64,000 nt of DNA from Dermabacter vaginalis (GCF_001678905.1 NZ_CP012117.1:744001-808000), one strand, 5' to 3'. Positions 1-8,616 are shown, numbered from the stretch's first letter. The notes: generated by a model not told the origin, from the sequence alone. Program-made: numbers and translations.

Positions 1-768
1 AGTATCCGAGCCCAGCAAGGTGGCTAAAAGTTGGTGACCAATCCAGGCCAGCAGCGGTGTAAACACCAACACAACAATGGCGATGGGCCACATCTTGGAC
101 CAGTCCGCAGTGCTCAGGGAGCCAGTAAGCCAGAACTGCGCGGCCGCGGCATCGCGCAACTCCGTGCGGATCATCAGGAAGTTGATATACGAGGTCAACA
201 GAGCAGAGATGATGATGCCGAACAGCACTAGCCGGAAGGAATCAGTCGATCTCCTCCACGCCAGAGCCCACATCACCGTTGCGGTGACAGCCGCACCAAG
301 CACCGCGGCCAAGGGAATGCCGATGCTGCTGAGCCAGCCGAGGAAACCACCAGCGCCACCACCCAGAGTGATGACGGTGACCGCGGCCGCGGACGCGCCC
401 GTAGTGAAGCCCAAGATATCCGGGCTGGCCAGCGCATTGCGAGTCACGGACTGAGTGAGGGCTCCGGATAATCCCAGCGCACAGCCCACCAGAATGGCCG
501 TCAGCGCACGAGGCATGCGCCAATCCAAAACCACCAGACGCTCAATGCGGGTGCCCTGGCCGGTGAACAGCACCTCCAGCACACGAGCCGGGGACACAGG
601 ATAGTCACCCAGGCCGATGGAGACCGCCGCTAGCAAGACGATCGCCACGAGCAGCAATAGAGACACCGTCAACGCGCGAGGGCGCCAGACCACAGAAAAT
701 GAGCCCACGCGGAATGGCGGGCGCCCAGGGATAGTGGAAGAGGTAGGGCGGGCAAGGAGGGAACTCAT
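1..768 (-). CDS. FecCD-family iron-siderophore ABC permease, 3' end outside window
   Basis: Integral-membrane half of a siderophore importer. The reading frame is open from the ATG at 768 to the window edge (256 codons visible). It shows the BtuC/FecCD pattern: an N-terminal hydrophobic helix, then a stretch reading R-M-P-R-A-L-T-A-I-L-V-G-C-A-L-G, then L-T-Q-S-V-T-R-N, the typical 'G-x-x-x-Q-x-x-x-R-N' block. The start overlaps the stop of the upstream permease (TAATG), so the two are translationally coupled and probably form a heterodimer. The partner ATPase and binding protein must lie left of the window. Substrate specificity cannot be read from this part. Confidence 0.88.
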   Translation of the reverse strand, partial: MSSLLARPTSSTIPGRPPFRVGSFSVVWRPRALTVSLLLLVAIVLLAAVSIGLGDYPVSPARVLEVLFTGQGTRIERLVVLDWRMPRALTAILVGCALGLSGALTQSVTRNALASPDILGFTTGASAAAVTVITLGGGAGGFLGWLSSIGIPLAAVLGAAVTATVMWALAWRRSTDSFRLVLFGIIISALLTSYINFLMIRTELRDAAAAQFWLTGSLSTADWSKMWPIAIVVLVFTPLLAWIGHQLLATLLGSDT

Positions 769-1886
769 TAAATGGCCACCACCCGGCGTCGATAAATAAG
801 GGCGATGAAGAACGGCGCGCCCACGAACGCGAGGATGATGCCTACTTGCAACTCGCCCGGACGAGCGATCAGACGGCCCACCACGTCTGCGAACAGCATC
901 ATCACCGCACCCGTCAGGGCAGAGTAAGGGAGGATCCAGCGGTAATCAGGGCCCGTGATGGCGCGCACGAGGTGCGGGACCACCAGGCCGATGAAGGTGA
1001 TGGGGCCGGCGGCAGCTGTCGCGGCACCGGCCAGCAGTGCGATCAGAGCCATGCCAATCAGGCGGGCGCGCTGGGTGTTGATGCCCAGTCCGGAGGCGAT
1101 GTCATCGCCCAGATTCAGGAGGTTTAGCTGCGGTGCCGTGATGAACGCCAGCAGGAGGCCCACCAGGATAAACGGCAGCACGCCGTAGAACACGGTGAGA
1201 TCCCGGCCCGCGATGGAGCCGACGGTCCAGAAGCGCATGCGATCCAGATTGGCATCGTCAGTGAGGATAAAACCGCTGATGATGGCGCTGAGGACCGCGG
1301 ACAAAGCCGCGCCGCCGAGGACCAGCGTCATTGGATTGGCCTGTCCTCCTCCTATGGACGCCAAACTAAACACCAACGCAGTAGCAGCGATGGCCCCACC
1401 GAACGCCCACATGCTGGTAGCCCACACGGGCGTCACACCCAGCAAGGAGAAGCTGGCAACCACGGCCAGGGACGCACCGTAGTTGATGCCGAGAATGCCC
1501 GTGTCCGCGAGAGGGTTGCGCGTGTGCCCTTGGATCAATGCACCGGAGGCGCCAAGGGCAGCACCGGCGACTAGGCCCAACAGGGTGCGGGGAATGCGGA
1601 GCTCGACGATCACGCGCTGATCCACATTCAGCCCCTCCGCGTGGCCGAACGCCGTGCCGAGATCGCGGAACACGGCGGACACTTCTCCAAAAGGGATCTG
1701 CCGTGATCCAAACACGATGCTGGCAACGATGCTGGCGAGCAATAGGAGGAAAAGGACGCCGAGGCCGACGAGGCGACGCGGGATTTTACCTGATGGAGCG
1801 CTGGCAGAAGCGTCCGCAGTAGCGTCCGCGCGAGACCCCAGGTGTGATTGAGAAGGGGATTGCGCATGCGGGGTAGAGATAGCCAT
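768..1886 (-). CDS. FecCD-family iron-siderophore ABC permease
   Basis: 372-residue polytopic permease of the BtuC/FecCD family, the usual length plus a roughly 35-residue polar N-terminal extension. Visible family blocks: R-I-P-R-T-L-L-G-L-V-A-G-A-A-L-G near residue 105, then L-I-Q-G-H-T-R-N-P-L-A-D-T-G, and near the C-terminus G-P-I-T-F-I-G-L-V-V-P-H, the EAA-like loop that contacts the ATPase. It is the first gene of a minus-strand operon with the permease at 1-768. A DtxR/IdeR-like box lies about 60 bp upstream, so repression by iron is likely. Confidence 0.92.
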   Translation of the reverse strand: MAISTPHAQSPSQSHLGSRADATADASASAPSGKIPRRLVGLGVLFLLLLASIVASIVFGSRQIPFGEVSAVFRDLGTAFGHAEGLNVDQRVIVELRIPRTLLGLVAGAALGASGALIQGHTRNPLADTGILGINYGASLAVVASFSLLGVTPVWATSMWAFGGAIAATALVFSLASIGGGQANPMTLVLGGAALSAVLSAIISGFILTDDANLDRMRFWTVGSIAGRDLTVFYGVLPFILVGLLLAFITAPQLNLLNLGDDIASGLGINTQRARLIGMALIALLAGAATAAAGPITFIGLVVPHLVRAITGPDYRWILPYSALTGAVMMLFADVVGRLIARPGELQVGIILAFVGAPFFIALIYRRRVVAI

Positions 1887-1944
1887 GCATCCCTCCTTGA
1901 CGCGTGAAAGTCCATGATCTTAACGTGAGCAAGCTTATATGAAC

Positions 1945-1960
1945 AAGGTAAGCCTAATCA
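1945..1960 (-). promoter_or_regulatory. Candidate DtxR/IdeR iron box
   Basis: The minus strand reads TTAGGCTTACCTT, close to one side of the actinobacterial iron box (TTAGGTTAGGCTAACCTAA), and sits just upstream of the siderophore permease operon starting at 1886. The second half-site is weaker than the box at 26613. Confidence 0.5.
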
Positions 1961-2120
1961 AAGTCCTACAAGGAGGGATTGTGGAGCTGTGCAGGTGAGT
2001 GTGTGAGTCATGGATATGGCTGGCGGGATCGGCTCTGAGTGGCGCCGACCCTACACCTCAGCTCCAAGCTTGTGAGCAGGGATTTGGACATGTTTTAGCT
2101 GGTTGCTAGGCTGGTCATGT

Positions 2121-2190
2121 GATGTCTAGAGACTTTTTGGACACGGAGTCCAGGATGTTTTTGGACGGGATGTCTAGTGGCTTTTTGGAC
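2121..2190 (+). repeat. Three iterated copies of a transposase-end motif
   Basis: GATGTCTAG..CTTTTTGGAC occurs at 2121-2142 and 2169-2190, with a shortened copy (GGATGTTTTTGGAC) at 2153-2166, immediately before the IS481-like transposase. These probably form the left end and transposase-binding repeats of that element. No matching inverted copy is seen on its right side before 3215, so the right end looks lost. The rest of 1887-2192 holds only the iron box and promoter region of the permeases. Confidence 0.5.
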
Positions 2191-2213
2191 GTTTGTGGCG
2201 GTGGAATAGCCGG

Positions 2214-3218
2214 ATGGCTATTCCATTGCATAAGCGTAGAAAGGTCGCAGATTTCGATCCCGTTCGTGACGGTAAGACGGTCACACAGTTTTGCAAAGAA
2301 TTAGGAATCTCGCGGCAGACGTACCACAACATCAAAAGCCGGATAGCGCAGAAGTGTCGCGCAGGTATTGTGCCTGATTCGACTGCCCCGAAGAATCCGA
2401 TTAAGAAATTTGACGAGGCCGATAAAATCGCAGTCGTCCACGCCAGGCAGGAGTTGATGGAGCAAGGCTTGGATTATGGGCCTTGGTCGATCTACTACTT
2501 CTTGTTTGACACTTCAGGCCCAGATTCCACGCCGTCGCGTTCTACAATCGCCTCGTGGCTTCATGAGCTGGGATTTGTTGATGCCAATGCCCGCAAACGG
2601 CCACGCAGCTCCTATAAGCGCTTCGCCCGTGATCTCGTCGGTGAACTCTGGCAAATCGATGGACTGGTCTACCGCCTCTTTGACCATGCCCACACACATG
2701 TCACGATTTACCAGATTATCGATGATGCCAGCAGATTCGATGTCGGAACCACAGCGTTCGCTCTGCCAGAAAACGGTACTGATGCGCGCGCCGTACTGGC
2801 CGCAGCGTTCGCCGACTACGGCAAACCTCAAGAAATCCTTTCCGACAATGGCGATGCGTTCGCCACCTATCACCGTGGTTTTCTCTCTGCTACTGAAACT
2901 TGGCTCGCTAGCCAAGGTGTACTTGCTATTGCTGGTTTCGCCCCGACAACCCAGGGAAAAGACGAACGCTCTCACCGCACGTTGACCCAGTTCCTCGATG
3001 CACGCCACCCAGTCAGCCTTGCTGAGGTCAACACATATCTGGCTGAATATCGCCAGGTCTACAACGAACGACGACGGCACCAATCACTGCTGGTCGGCAA
3101 AATGCACATCACACCACGCCAGGCCTTCGATACCTTCCCCAAGGCACCATCGCCTCAGCATCCACTCGTGGGGTTACCCGCAAATCGTGGACACGTAGTG
3201 GAGCTACCTAGTGGTTAG
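2214..3218 (+). mobile_element. IS481-like DDE transposase
   Basis: Transposase with an N-terminal helix-turn-helix (F-C-K-E-L-G-I-S-R-Q-T-Y, about residues 21-35) and an rve integrase core. The acidic triad is visible: D in L-W-Q-I-D-G, D in L-S-D-N-G-D-A-F, and E in G-K-D-E-R-S-H-R-T, followed by Y-N-E-R-R-R-H-Q-S-L. The start chosen is the ATG at 2214, preceding A-I-P-L-H-K-R-R-K; an ATG at 2193 is also open. The reading frame ends at 3218, inside the edge of the neighbouring IS3-family gene, so the C-terminus and right inverted repeat are probably truncated or altered. Activity is doubtful. Confidence 0.8.
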
Positions 3219-3883
3219 GCAGCTATTCCTTTTCTGCTAGTGATTAGACCAATTTGGTTCTCAAAGTCGACGGGGCTGACCATACCGAGTGCGGAATGTC
3301 GGCGTCGACGGTTGTAGACGACTTCAATCCAGTAGGCAACGGCCTTGCGTGCAGCATCACGGGTCGTCCAGCGCTTACGGTCGTAGAACTCGGTTTTAAG
3401 CGTCGACCAGAACGACTCAGCCATCGCGTTATCGAAGCACACACCAGTACGCCCCACGGACTGAGCAATGCTCAGGCTGCGGCAAACCTCCCAGAGCTGC
3501 TCGCTAGTGAATTGAGCTCCGCGGTCAGCGTGAAACACCAGCCCATCAGGAACGTCACCACGCAACGTGTGCGCCATCCGCAGGGCTCGCTCGACCAGGG
3601 AAGTATCTTGAACGCTATCCATAGCCCAGCCCAGCACCCGGCGGGAATGGCCATCGCGGACCGCGCACAAGTACAACCAGCCTTCACCGGTGCGCAAGTA
3701 GGTAATATCTGACATCCACACCCGGTTGAGCTCACCAGTATCAAACATGCGCTTGACCAGGTCAGGAAGCGTGGACTTACGCTTAGCTTGAATCGTTGTC
3801 ACCGGGACAAAGGCCCGCGGTGAAATCCCCTCAATCCCCATCATGCACATCCGTTTAGCCACAGTCTTACGGTTAAGCGCAAT
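3215..3883 (-). mobile_element. IS3-family transposase OrfB, 5'-truncated
   Basis: C-terminal two-thirds of an IS3-family OrfB. The rve core is intact: D-I-T-Y near residue 53, F-H-A-D-R-G-A-Q-F, and S-V-G-R-T-G-V-C-F-D-N-A-M-A-E-S-F with the catalytic Glu, then Y-N-R-R-R-R-H-S-A-L-G-M. The listed ATG (3862) is internal. The frame stays open upstream through E-L-H-H-I-A-L-N-R-K-T-V-A-K-R and then runs out of family sequence exactly where the attachment-like repeat at 3884-3912 begins. No OrfA is present. The break therefore coincides with the left edge of the accessory island. Confidence 0.85.
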
Positions 3884-3912
3884 GTGGTGGAGTTCAGGTT
3901 TAATGTCTAGCG
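3884..3912 (+). repeat. ychF-tail-like attachment site 1
   Basis: Plus-strand codons 3884-3910 read V-V-E-F-R-F-N-V-stop, matching the C-terminus of actinobacterial YchF. It forms the left boundary of the island and, together with the next 590 bp, is repeated in inverted orientation at 20482-21094. Confidence 0.7.
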
Positions 3913-4499
3913 TTAATGACGGCCCCCGTTATAGACTGGCTTCATGATCAGATCGTTCGGCGACAAGGCGACCGAACGGCTGTGGCGTCGTGAGCGCGTG
4001 CGGTCCATCGATCCGAGGATCCATCGCGTCGCACTGCGCAAGCTGCGTCAGGTGGGGTCCGCGGAGTCTCTCGAGGACCTCCGGGTCCCGCCCGGCAACC
4101 GACTCGAGGCCCTCAAGGGTGATCGGGCCGGGCAGTACAGCATCAGGATCAACGACCAGTGGCGTATCTGCTTTGTGTGGAGCGACGCCGGACCGGAGGA
4201 GGTGCAGATCGTTGACTACCACTGACAGGATCGAGCCGATCCACCCGGGTGAGGTCCTCATGGAGGACTTCATCGGGGGCTTCGGCATCACGCAGAACAA
4301 GCTCGCCGTCTCGATCGGGGTTCCGCCGCGGCGGATCAATGAGATTGTGCACGGCAAGCGGGGCATCACTGCCGACACCGCGCTGCGGCTCGCGAAGTAC
4401 TTCGGCACGTCGGCGGAGTTCTGGATCAACCTGCAGAGCCACTACGAGCTGGATCGTGCGGAGGACCTCGCGGAGGAGCAGATCGCGGCGATCACGCCC
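3888..4499 (+). repeat. Inverted duplication, copy A (higBA plus attachment site)
   Basis: About 610 bp nearly identical to the reverse complement of 20482-21090. It covers the attachment-like site, the promoter, the whole toxin gene and all but the last codons of the antitoxin gene. Identity stops at ATCACGCCC near 4499. The two toxin proteins are identical at every residue. Confidence 0.9.
3944..4225 (+). CDS. higB: HigB-type toxin (RelE superfamily mRNA interferase), copy 1
   Basis: 93-residue toxin of the HigB/RelE fold, predicted to cut mRNA at the ribosome. The typical HigB sequence is seen: I-R-S-F-G-D-K-A-T-E at the N-terminus, L-R-V-P-P-G-N-R-L-E-A-L-K-G-D in the middle, and Q-Y-S-I-R-I-N-D-Q-W-R-I-C-F-V-W near residues 65-80. 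As usual for hig loci, the toxin gene comes first and overlaps the antitoxin gene that follows. It starts 32 bp after an attachment-like site. An identical protein is encoded at 20756-21037. Confidence 0.92.
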   Translation: MIRSFGDKATERLWRRERVRSIDPRIHRVALRKLRQVGSAESLEDLRVPPGNRLEALKGDRAGQYSIRINDQWRICFVWSDAGPEEVQIVDYH

Positions 4500-4517
4500 T
4501 TGGAGCGGGCGTCGTGA
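4212..4517 (+). CDS. higA: HigA-type antitoxin (XRE helix-turn-helix), copy 1
   Basis: 101-residue antitoxin that should neutralise HigB and repress the operon. The HigA signature is clear: I-H-P-G-E-V-L-M-E-D-F near the start, the helix-turn-helix I-T-Q-N-K-L-A-V-S-I-G-V-P-P-R-R-I-N-E-I-V, then T-A-L-R-L-A-K-Y-F-G-T-S-A-E-F-W. The start chosen is TTG 4212, which overlaps the toxin stop; ATG 4260 is the only ATG alternative and would cut into the conserved N-terminus. Its last residues (L-E-R-A-S) differ from copy 2 because the duplication ends just before its stop. The next gene begins inside its stop. Confidence 0.88.
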   Translation: MTTTDRIEPIHPGEVLMEDFIGGFGITQNKLAVSIGVPPRRINEIVHGKRGITADTALRLAKYFGTSAEFWINLQSHYELDRAEDLAEEQIAAITPLERAS

Positions 4518-4954
4518 AATCCAGCGATGAGTGCATCTTCTGCGACATCATAGCTGGTTCCAGCCCTGCGACCATCATTGCGGAGAGTTCGCAGGCACTC
4601 GCCTTCTTGACGTTGACTGATTCTGCGCTGTCGGCCGGGCATACGCTCGTCGTGCCGAAGCAACACTGCCTTGGGGTACTGGAGGCGACGTCCGAATCTC
4701 GCGCAGCGGTGGTTGAGCTGTGCAGCGTTATTGGTTCAGCGATGGTGAAGGCGAGGCTCGGTACGGGGGTTAATCTGCTGAGCGCCTGTGGTCCGGGGAG
4801 TGACCAGTCGGTCGCTCACTGGCACGTCCATGTGGTGCCGCGTTGTAACGGAGACGGCGTGGATACCTGGCCCGAGAAGAACTCTGCTGTCACGGCGATC
4901 GATCAAGCGGCGGCTGGTGCTCGTCTCAGTGCGACGCTAGCGGCTGCCGTCTGA
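4514..4954 (+). CDS. HIT family protein (histidine-triad nucleotide hydrolase)
   Basis: 146-residue HIT-superfamily protein. It has the zinc-type N-terminal pair C-I-F-C (residues 7-10) and the histidine triad H-W-H-V-H-V-V at 102-108, with Q-S-V before it. These enzymes hydrolyse nucleoside phosphoramidates or dinucleotides; the substrate here is unknown. The GTG start overlaps the end of higA by four bases, so it is probably expressed from the toxin-antitoxin promoter, an unusual association created at the junction of the duplicated segment. Confidence 0.85.
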   Translation: MKSSDECIFCDIIAGSSPATIIAESSQALAFLTLTDSALSAGHTLVVPKQHCLGVLEATSESRAAVVELCSVIGSAMVKARLGTGVNLLSACGPGSDQSVAHWHVHVVPRCNGDGVDTWPEKNSAVTAIDQAAAGARLSATLAAAV

Positions 4955-5191
4955 GCTTCCACGGTCCGCATTGGAGACCCGGAGCGCTCGGAGGCCTTTG
5001 GCCGGCTGGGGGAGCGTGCCGGACGGCGGCTCGCCCACAGCTCCCGTGCCCGCACGCATCGAGAAGGGCCAGGTGGCCGAGTACGATCCCGATTCCACGG
5101 ATGCAGACCGTGAACTCGAATGACGTGCCTGGTCCAAGGAGCGTCCGCTCGACGTGTGGTTGAGTCCCTATCAGACTTGCCGATCAAAGCC

Positions 5192-7084
5192 TCAGCGCTT
5201 CGCTTGCGCAGCCCGCAGGCCGTTCAAAATCACGATGACTTCGGCGACTTCGTGAACCAACACGACGGCGGCCAGGCCCAGCACGCCGCTGATCGCCAGC
5301 GGCATCAACACGATGATGATGGCCAGAGACAGCACGATGTTTTGGTTGATGATCCTGCTGCCTCGGCGGGCGTGCTGCAGCGCCTTCGGGATTAGCCGGA
5401 GGTCGTGGCCAGTGAAGGCGACGTCAGCGGACTCGATCGCGGCGTCAGAGCCGGTCGCTCCCATCGCGATGCCCACCGTAGCGCCCGCCAGTGCCGGCGC
5501 GTCGTTGATGCCGTCGCCGATCATCGCTGTCGGCGTCTTAGAGGAGAGCTCGGCGACGATGCTTGCCTTGTCCTCCGGGCGCAGCTCAGCGCGCACGTCG
5601 TCGATTCCGGCGATTTGAGCCAGCGCCCGGGCGGTGCGAGTGTTGTCGCCGGTGAGCATGCTTACTTCCACGTCGTTGGCGTGCAGGGCCTGCACGGCTT
5701 CGGGCACCTCGGGCCGCAACTCGTCGCGGACCCCGATCGCCCCGGCGAGAGCGTCATCGACGGTGACCAGGACGCAGGTCTGGCCCTCGGACTCCATGCG
5801 CTCAACGTCCGCTTTCAGTGGCCCGGCGTCGATCCATCGGGGGCTGCCCACAAGTATCCGTCGACCTTCGACGGTGCCGCCGATGCCATGCCCAGCTTCC
5901 TCGCTGATGTCCGAGGCGGTGGGCGCTTGGGGCCCCGCTGCCGCGATCGCCGCGGCGAGGGGGTGCGTCGATTGCTGCTCAACTGCCGCCGCGAAGGAAA
6001 GCACCTGCGTCCGATCGAATCCGTCTGCCGGGACCACTCCGGTAACCTCAGGCTGGTTGCGGGTAAGGGTTCCGGTTTTGTCCACTGCCAGGTGACGGAT
6101 GCCGCCGAGTCTCTCGAACGCCGCGCCAGACTTGATGACCACTCCGAACTGGCTGGCTGCGCCGATCGCGGCCACGACTGTCAGCGGCACGGAGATTGCC
6201 AGCGCGCACGGCGATGCTGCGACCAGGACCACCAGTGCACGGGTGATCCACGTCTCGGGGTCGCCGAGCAGCGAGCCGATCACGCCGACCAGCACCGCCA
6301 GGATCATCACCCCGGGCACCAGGGGTCGGGCAATCCGGTCGGCGATCCGGGCGCGGTCGCCCTTTTCCGCCTGCGCCTGCTCGACCAGGCCGACGAGAGT
6401 GGTCAGTGAGTTGTCCGTTCCAGCTGCGGTCGTCTCGACCTCCAGAACGCCGGCGGAGTTGATTGCTCCCGCGGGTACCTCGTCGCCGGGCGCAACCTCC
6501 TCCGGAATGGATTCTCCGGTGATCGCTGAGGTGTCAAGGCTGGAGCGCCCAGACCGAATGATGCCGTCCGTGGCGATCCGCTCCCCGGGGCGTACGACCA
6601 TGAGCTCGCCAACCTCAAGGTCCTTCGCAGCGACCTCGGCCGTCGTACCGTCGCGCAGCACGGTCGCGGTTTGCGGTACCAGCTTCAACAGTGCCCGCAG
6701 TCCGCCTTGGGCCCGGTCCATCGCCTTGTCTTCAAGCGCCTCGGCGATCGAGTACAGGAACGCCAGCGCCGCGGCCTCTCCGACGAAACCAAGGATCACC
6801 GCGCCGACCGCGCTGATCGTCATAAGCAAGCCAATGCCGAGCTTGCGCTTCGTGACAAGGTTCCGGATCGCTCCAGGTGCGAACGTGTACGCGCCCAACA
6901 GCAGACCAAGCCAATACAGTACCGTTGCGGGCGTCTCCAAGTCGGACCAGTCCAGCGCCAGGCCGATGCAGAGGGCTACGCCGGAGAAGATCGGCAGTAG
7001 CAACTCGGGGTCCTTCCACCAAGGCCGATCGAGATCTTCGATCTCCGTGGCGGGTTTGTGTTCGCATCCACACGCCGAGCTCAT
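5192..7084 (-). CDS. P1B-type heavy-metal efflux ATPase (SPC class)
   Basis: Roughly 630-residue metal-exporting P-type ATPase of the inner membrane. All hallmarks are present: actuator T-G-E-S (about 189), the metal-site helix A-S-P-C-A-L-A (SPC at about 291-293), phosphorylation site D-K-T-G-T-L-T (about 335), H-P-L-A, and hinge G-D-G-I-N-D-A-P. The last helix carries H-E-V-A-E-V-I-V-I-L-N-G-L-R. SPC in place of CPC, and the terminal His-Glu motif, point to the P1B-4 (Co/Ni/Fe/Cd) class. A short Cys/His-rich N-terminus (A-C-G-C-E-H) may bind metal. The ATG at 7084 overlaps the regulator's stop; a longer frame exists upstream but lies inside the regulator. Confidence 0.9.
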   Translation of the reverse strand: MSSACGCEHKPATEIEDLDRPWWKDPELLLPIFSGVALCIGLALDWSDLETPATVLYWLGLLLGAYTFAPGAIRNLVTKRKLGIGLLMTISAVGAVILGFVGEAAALAFLYSIAEALEDKAMDRAQGGLRALLKLVPQTATVLRDGTTAEVAAKDLEVGELMVVRPGERIATDGIIRSGRSSLDTSAITGESIPEEVAPGDEVPAGAINSAGVLEVETTAAGTDNSLTTLVGLVEQAQAEKGDRARIADRIARPLVPGVMILAVLVGVIGSLLGDPETWITRALVVLVAASPCALAISVPLTVVAAIGAASQFGVVIKSGAAFERLGGIRHLAVDKTGTLTRNQPEVTGVVPADGFDRTQVLSFAAAVEQQSTHPLAAAIAAAGPQAPTASDISEEAGHGIGGTVEGRRILVGSPRWIDAGPLKADVERMESEGQTCVLVTVDDALAGAIGVRDELRPEVPEAVQALHANDVEVSMLTGDNTRTARALAQIAGIDDVRAELRPEDKASIVAELSSKTPTAMIGDGINDAPALAGATVGIAMGATGSDAAIESADVAFTGHDLRLIPKALQHARRGSRIINQNIVLSLAIIIVLMPLAISGVLGLAAVVLVHEVAEVIVILNGLRAAQAKR

Positions 7085-7440
7085 GCGTCCGCTCCTTTCT
7101 CGCCGCAGCCGGGCACCGAGCACTCAGGGGTGATGCACGGGGCGTTTTCGTCGATAGCCAACGTCGCGTTCACTAGCGCGTCGAGCGCTGCCGCGAGGTG
7201 TGGATCGGCGATTTCGTAGCGAGTCTTGCGGCCCTCCGGCTCGGCGACGACGATGCCACAATCGCGCAGGCAGCTCAGGTGATTCGAGACGTTCGAGCGG
7301 GTCAGGTCCAGGTCGCGCGAAAGCACGGCCGGGTAGCCCGGACCGTCGAGTAGGGTCATCAGGATTCGGGAGCGCGTCGGATCCGCCATGGCCCGGCCGA
7401 GCCGATTCATGACGTCGAGGCGTGAAGCAATAGTCAGCAT
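7081..7440 (-). CDS. cmtR: CmtR-like ArsR/SmtB metal-sensing repressor
   Basis: 119-residue winged-helix repressor very close in pattern to mycobacterial CmtR, the Cd(II)/Pb(II) sensor. It has L-T-R-S-N-V-S-N-H-L-S-C-L-R-D-C-G as recognition helix, and cysteines at 57, 61 and 102, the same three positions that bind metal in CmtR. Extra C-terminal cysteines (107, 112) may add ligands. It overlaps the ATPase gene (ATGA), so sensor and pump form one operon, derepressed by metal. An inverted repeat sits directly upstream. Confidence 0.9.
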   Translation of the reverse strand: MLTIASRLDVMNRLGRAMADPTRSRILMTLLDGPGYPAVLSRDLDLTRSNVSNHLSCLRDCGIVVAEPEGRKTRYEIADPHLAAALDALVNATLAIDENAPCITPECSVPGCGEKGADA

Positions 7441-7442
7441 GT

Positions 7443-7457
7443 ACTGAACTATACAGT
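7443..7457. promoter_or_regulatory. Probable operator of the cmtR operon
   Basis: ACTG-7 bp-CAGT dyad (ACTGAACTATACAGT) immediately before the cmtR start, in the position expected for autoregulation by an ArsR-family repressor. Confidence 0.5.
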
Positions 7458-7468
7458 ATCCACTGAGC

Positions 7469-7492
7469 TGACATTGAAGCGAAGAGTTTGCG
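7469..7492 (-). repeat. ychF-tail-like attachment site 2
   Basis: The minus strand reads L-R-F-N-V-S. GACATTGAAGC is shared exactly with the site at 16393. It separates the cmtR operon from the broken monooxygenase gene. Confidence 0.5.
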
Positions 7493-7503
7493 ACCTGCAG
7501 GAA

Positions 7504-8185
7504 TTACTCGATGGGATAGCCGGTAACTGGGCCTTCGCGGTTCGGCTGCCAACCGAAAGCGGGGGCGACATGCGTGGCGAAGTTGTCCAAGATCTTCACG
7601 TTGACGTCCACGCCCATCCCGGTGGGGATGATGGTGAGCAGGGCGTCGGCGGACATGACGGCGGGATCGGCTTTGAGCTGCTCAATGAGCTTGTCGGGCT
7701 CAGGGGCGAAGGTGCGACCGAAGGTGGAGGCGCCGACGTCGGGAAGCATGCCCAGCTGATCGGAGCCGGAGGCCTGCATGCCGAACATCTGCATGTCCGC
7801 GCCGTCAGCGATGGGGAAGACGGAGCGCGAAACCGACGCGCGCGGCGTCCAAGCATGGCCCGCCGTCTTCCATGCGGCGCGGTAGCGACTGATCTGGTCT
7901 GCCTGGATTTCGCTCAGGGGCTCGGCGTTGGTCTCGGAGACCAGGGTGGACGACATCAGGTTGAGCCCGTCCTCGGCGGTTTGCTCGACAGAAGCGTGGG
8001 TGCCGGAGCTGTAGGAAATGTGCTAACGCAGCTCGGGCACCATGGGGACGGCCGGCAGGGCGGAGCCGGGCTGGAATATGTTGGGCTACTGCCGGTCCAG
8101 CGGTGCGGCGGTGGCGAATCCGTTGCCGTCCACTGCAGCCATGAACGCTTCGAAGTGGCCTCGCTGGCACAGATAGCGCATCGTG
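7504..8185 (-). pseudogene. Luciferase-like (LLM) flavin monooxygenase, C-terminal part, broken
   Basis: The lower 150 codons read an uninterrupted LLM-class C-terminus: A-W-K-T-A-G-H-A-W-T-P-R-A-S-V-S-R-S, F-A-T-H-V-A-P-A-F-G-W, P-V-T-G-Y-P-I-E. In the same frame upstream two TAG codons interrupt recognisable sequence (A-P-L-D-R-Q-stop-P-N-I-F-Q and P-E-L-R-stop-H-I-S-Y-S-S-G). The matching N-terminal part lies 2.2 kb away at 10397-10642 in the same orientation. A merR-sulP module sits between the two halves, so the gene was split and some central codons were lost. Not functional as a full enzyme. Confidence 0.75.
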
Positions 8186-8198
8186 TGTCTGTTTCGAC

Positions 8199-8582
8199 TC
8201 AGTCCGAGGAGTGCGCGGCGAGCAGGCCGATGAACTCGTCAGCGGCGTCAAGCTGCTTGGCAAGCTTCGCGCGGCGTTCCTTCGCGTCGGTGCGGAAATC
8301 GTTCAGCGCCCGCCGGGCGCTCTCGGCGGCAGCGCCGACGCCATCTGCGCCGTCGAGCGCCCGGAGTAGGTCGCCCATCTGATCGAGCGAGTATCCCAGT
8401 GGCTTCATGCGCCGGATCAGCAGGAGTCTGCCGAGATCGCCCTCAGTGTAGAGCCGGAACCCGCCCTCGGAGCGTCCGGAGGGCGTCAAGAGTCCGATCT
8501 CGTCGTAGTGGCGGATCGTGCGCTGCGACAGAGCTGTCCGCTCAGCCAGCTCTCCGATGTGCATCATTCCCGCTTCGGGCAC
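8199..8582 (-). CDS. MerR-family transcriptional regulator
   Basis: 127-residue MerR protein: winged HTH I-G-E-L-A-E-R-T-A-L-S-Q-R-T-I-R-H-Y-D-E-I-G-L-L at about 8-31, then R-L-Y-T-E-G-D-L-G-R-L-L and a long dimerisation coiled coil. The GTG start is supported by GAGGAGG 5 bases upstream. It has no C-terminal cysteine cluster, so it is not an obvious metal sensor. It is divergent from the SulP transporter with a 197-bp shared region and probably controls it. Confidence 0.88.
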   Translation of the reverse strand: MPEAGMMHIGELAERTALSQRTIRHYDEIGLLTPSGRSEGGFRLYTEGDLGRLLLIRRMKPLGYSLDQMGDLLRALDGADGVGAAAESARRALNDFRTDAKERRAKLAKQLDAADEFIGLLAAHSSD

Positions 8583-8616
8583 GGGAGCCTCCTCATCTCA
8601 TCGTCTCAGTTCGACA

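Noticed and set aside
3884-3912. Real ychF gene end at site 1
   Set aside because: Upstream codons (L-T-V-K-R-N before V-V-E-F) do not match YchF and belong to the complement of the IS3 transposase gene, so only the short site is shared.
5056-5124. Short frame ending R-E-L-E before the metal ATPase
   Set aside because: About 23 codons without a start or recognisable family; treated as intergenic debris.
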